A DNA stretch of 64,000 bases, from NCBI GenBank assembly GCA_002372465.1, contig DFGW01000064.1, forward strand, positions 25,575 to 89,574, in the 5' to 3' direction. A model generated the notes under the pieces. The model saw nothing but the letters and a program-made list of their open reading frames with translations, had not been told where the DNA came from and searched no databases. This DNA is from Butyrivibrio sp. UBA3740. GTDB lineage: Bacteria > Bacillota > Clostridia > Lachnospirales > Lachnospiraceae. Shown one piece after another: positions 62,564 to 64,000 of the stretch (positions within the stretch are counted from its first letter, which is position 1; every line of letters starts with the position of its first letter). Both the position numbers and the translations under genes were made by a program.

Positions 62564-63043
62564 ATGGTAGCAGCCAGTCTTGATATGCTCGAGGAAAGCC
62601 TCATAAAAAAACTTGAGGTTATGAAAAAGATCCGGGATGAAAATGCCAGACAAAAGGAAATCCTCTCAAATCCTGAAGAGGTTGATTTTGAGGCCTTTGA
62701 TAAGACACTGGATGTAAAGGGAGAATATATCGATCAGCTTCTTTTACTGGATGATGGATTCCAGACCCTTTTTGATAAGGTAAAAGAGGAAGTGGGCGAT
62801 AATAAAGTAAAGTATGCAGATCAGATAAAGCGAATGCAGGTACTGATCCATGACATCACAGATGCCAGCGCTTCTATTGAAGCGGAGGAACACAGGAATA
62901 AGAGACTGGCTGAAGCATACTTCAGTTCAGAAAGAGAGAGAATGGCCTCCGGAAAAAAGAGCGCAGCAGTTGCTTTTAACTATTATCAGACCATGAGCAA
63001 ATTCAAGGATATTCCCCCCCAGTTCCTGGACAAAAAGAATTGA
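62564..63043 (+). CDS. Coiled-coil protein, FliT/FlgN-like chaperone candidate
   Basis: The 159-residue protein is almost entirely helical and charged (LEESLIKKLEVMKKIRDENA, and later DDGFQTLFDKVKEEVGDNKV). It lies 12 bases after fliS, where fliT is found in other bacteria. FliT is a small helical chaperone for FliD. The C-terminal part AYFSSERERMASGKKSAAVA resembles FlgN-type proteins recalled from clostridia. Sequence alone does not decide between FliT and FlgN. A terminator follows. Confidence 0.65.
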   Translation: MVAASLDMLEESLIKKLEVMKKIRDENARQKEILSNPEEVDFEAFDKTLDVKGEYIDQLLLLDDGFQTLFDKVKEEVGDNKVKYADQIKRMQVLIHDITDASASIEAEEHRNKRLAEAYFSSERERMASGKKSAAVAFNYYQTMSKFKDIPPQFLDKKN

Positions 63044-63070
63044 CACAAATTGTATATGAATTTCAAACAA

Positions 63071-63110
63071 AAGGACTTAAGCCCATTTATCGGCGCTAAG
63101 TCCTTTTTTC
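63071..63110 (+). terminator. Intrinsic terminator of the flaG-fliD-fliS operon
   Basis: AAGGACTTA (63071-63079) pairs with TAAGTCCTT (63097-63105), and TTTTT continues from the right arm. An extra G-C/C-G pair can form after a one-base bulge. Confidence 0.8.
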
Positions 63111-63184
63111 TTTATAGCAAAATCAAAAAAAATTAAAAAAATTTCAATTTGGCAAAAAAATATGAAAAAATTATTCAAAAGGGG

Positions 63185-63211
63185 TTAAGTTCGTAAAAAC
63201 ATAGCCGATAT
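63185..63211 (+). promoter_or_regulatory. Sigma-28 promoter of the flagellin gene
   Basis: TTAAGTTC (63185-63192), 11 bases, then GCCGATAT (63204-63211). The -10 box is perfect; the -35 box matches six of eight bases. The region before it (63113-63180) is very A/T-rich, as in strong promoters with an UP-like element. The leader is about 110 bases. Confidence 0.8.
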
Positions 63212-63262
63212 CATTAGTGTAAAAACCAAAACACTAGCAGCCATGGAAGGGACTCCGCGCAC

Positions 63263-63319
63263 GCTGCTCAAAAAAATAAGATGGAAAGGCAGCAGGGAAG
63301 CGGGCCCCGTTCATGGAGG
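63263..63319 (+). promoter_or_regulatory. Candidate CsrA-binding sites in the flagellin leader
   Basis: GCTGC (63263-63267) can pair with GCAGC (63289-63293), placing AGATGGAAAG, with its GGA at 63283-63285, in the loop. A second CATGGAGG at 63312-63319 is the ribosome site. CsrA prefers GGA in hairpin loops and at ribosome sites, as in the Bacillus hag leader. Confidence 0.5.
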
Positions 63320-63327
63320 ATTTGAAT

Positions 63328-64000
63328 ATGGTAGTACAACACAACGTCACAGCTATGAACTCTAACAGACAGCTTGGTATCACAACTGATATTCAGGCTA
63401 AATCTAGTGAGAAACTCTCATCTGGTTACAAGATCAACCGTGCAGCTGATGATGCAGCTGGTCTGGCTATTTCCGAAAAAATGAGAAGACAGGTAAGAGG
63501 TCTTACACAGGCTTCTGCTAACGCTCAGGATGGTATTTCTGTAGTACAGACTGCAGAAGGTGCCCTCAACGAAGTTCATGATATGCTTCAGAGAATGAAT
63601 GAGCTGGCAGTTAAGGCTGCTAACGACACCCTTACATCACAGGATCGTTCTTACATCCAGCAGGAGATTGTACAGCTTTCCGACGAGATCACACGTACTG
63701 CCGGATCAACAGAATTTAATAACCAGCATCTTCTTGACGGAACCTTCACAGGCAAACAGCTTCAGGTTGGTTCAGAGACTGACGGACAGAACCAGATTGA
63801 GATCAGCATTGTCAAGCTCTCAGCTACCAACATCGGTGTTGGAGCAAAGCTTGGCGCAACAGCAGCTGATACAGTTCCTGGAACAGCAGATGCCGGACAG
63901 ATCAACGTAATGTCTCACTCAAATGCAAAGGCTTCTATTGAAAGCATCAAGGGAGCTCTCATCTCTATTTCAAAGCAGAGATCTGATCTCGGTGCTATCC
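63328..64000 (+). CDS. fliC: Flagellin (3' end cut by window)
   Basis: The frame is open from ATG 63328 to the window end (224 codons). It begins MVVQHNVTAMNSNRQLGITT and continues KSSEKLSSGYKINRAADDAA, GLAISEKMRRQVRGLTQASA and GALNEVHDMLQRMNELAVKA, the standard D0/D1 part. By residues 205-224 it is already in the C-terminal D1 region (ASIESIKGALISISKQRSDL), so the complete protein should be only about 260-280 residues, with almost no variable domain. The TLR5-contact segment reads LQRMNELAVK, with Asn in place of the usual Arg. Sigma-28 promoter and leader sites lie upstream. Confidence 0.95.
   Translation, partial: MVVQHNVTAMNSNRQLGITTDIQAKSSEKLSSGYKINRAADDAAGLAISEKMRRQVRGLTQASANAQDGISVVQTAEGALNEVHDMLQRMNELAVKAANDTLTSQDRSYIQQEIVQLSDEITRTAGSTEFNNQHLLDGTFTGKQLQVGSETDGQNQIEISIVKLSATNIGVGAKLGATAADTVPGTADAGQINVMSHSNAKASIESIKGALISISKQRSDLGAI

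Noticed and set aside
63113-63180. A-rich tract before the flagellin promoter as a possible origin or attachment site
   Set aside because: It is a short A/T-rich stretch without DnaA boxes or repeats; an UP-like promoter element is a simpler reading.
1-64000. Mobile elements, integrase sites, CRISPR arrays and RNA genes
   Set aside because: No transposase or recombinase motif, no regular spaced repeats and no tRNA or rRNA sequence was recognised by eye; small RNAs cannot be excluded without a covariance-model search.

Overview
The window looks like chromosomal DNA of a motile, anaerobic Gram-positive bacterium of the Lachnospiraceae, probably close to Butyrivibrio or Pseudobutyrivibrio. This is inferred from the order of late flagellar genes (flgM-flgN-flgK-flgK-flgL-fliW-csrA, then flaG-fliD-fliS-flagellin), strong AGGAGG ribosome sites, a rubrerythrin, a HrcA/CIRCE-type heat-shock promoter, and the style of the cell-surface glycan genes. 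Genus is not proven. Every gene found is on the + strand. No rRNA, tRNA, CRISPR array, transposase or integrase was seen.

Region 1 (1-47955) is one very large glycan locus with almost no gaps; many genes overlap by 1-20 bases or are only a few bases apart. It opens with the end of a WecE-like aminotransferase gene and a GNAT acetyltransferase. It continues with polyprenyl-phosphate and GT-C-like membrane proteins and an O-antigen-ligase-like protein. A pgl-like block follows (4,6-dehydratase, aminotransferase, phosphoglycosyl transferase, ATP-grasp ligase, GT4). Next are a UDP-HexNAc dehydrogenase/epimerase pair for uronic acids, many GT4/GT2/GT11/GT17 transferases, and two AsnB-type amidotransferases. 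An ACP + VOC + FkbH-like module lies between them. The rest comprises a formyltransferase, an MBOAT/SGNH acylation pair, a pyruvyltransferase, both an ABC exporter and a Wzx-type flippase, and a GH88/GH105-like hydrolase at the end. Together these genes suggest a heavily decorated acidic or amidated, probably fucosylated surface polysaccharide.

Region 2 (47956-50910) is a set of short, separately transcribed genes: an unknown 85-residue protein behind an inverted repeat, rubrerythrin, a DJ-1/PfpI protein, an Hsp20 chaperone with a promoter and degenerate CIRCE, and a CYTH-domain protein. Several hairpin terminators separate them.

Region 3 (50911-64000) is the late flagellar region. Four sigma-28-type promoters share the same spacing: two in tandem before flgM, one before flaG and one before flagellin. 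The genes encode the anti-sigma factor, chaperones, two FlgK paralogues, an oversized FlgL, the FliW-CsrA regulators, a CgeB-like glycosyltransferase that may modify flagellin, FlaG, FliD, FliS, a coiled-coil protein, and the start of a short flagellin cut by the window end. The flagellin leader contains a hairpin with GGA in its loop and a GGA in the Shine-Dalgarno, so a FliW-CsrA-flagellin control loop may lie within this window.
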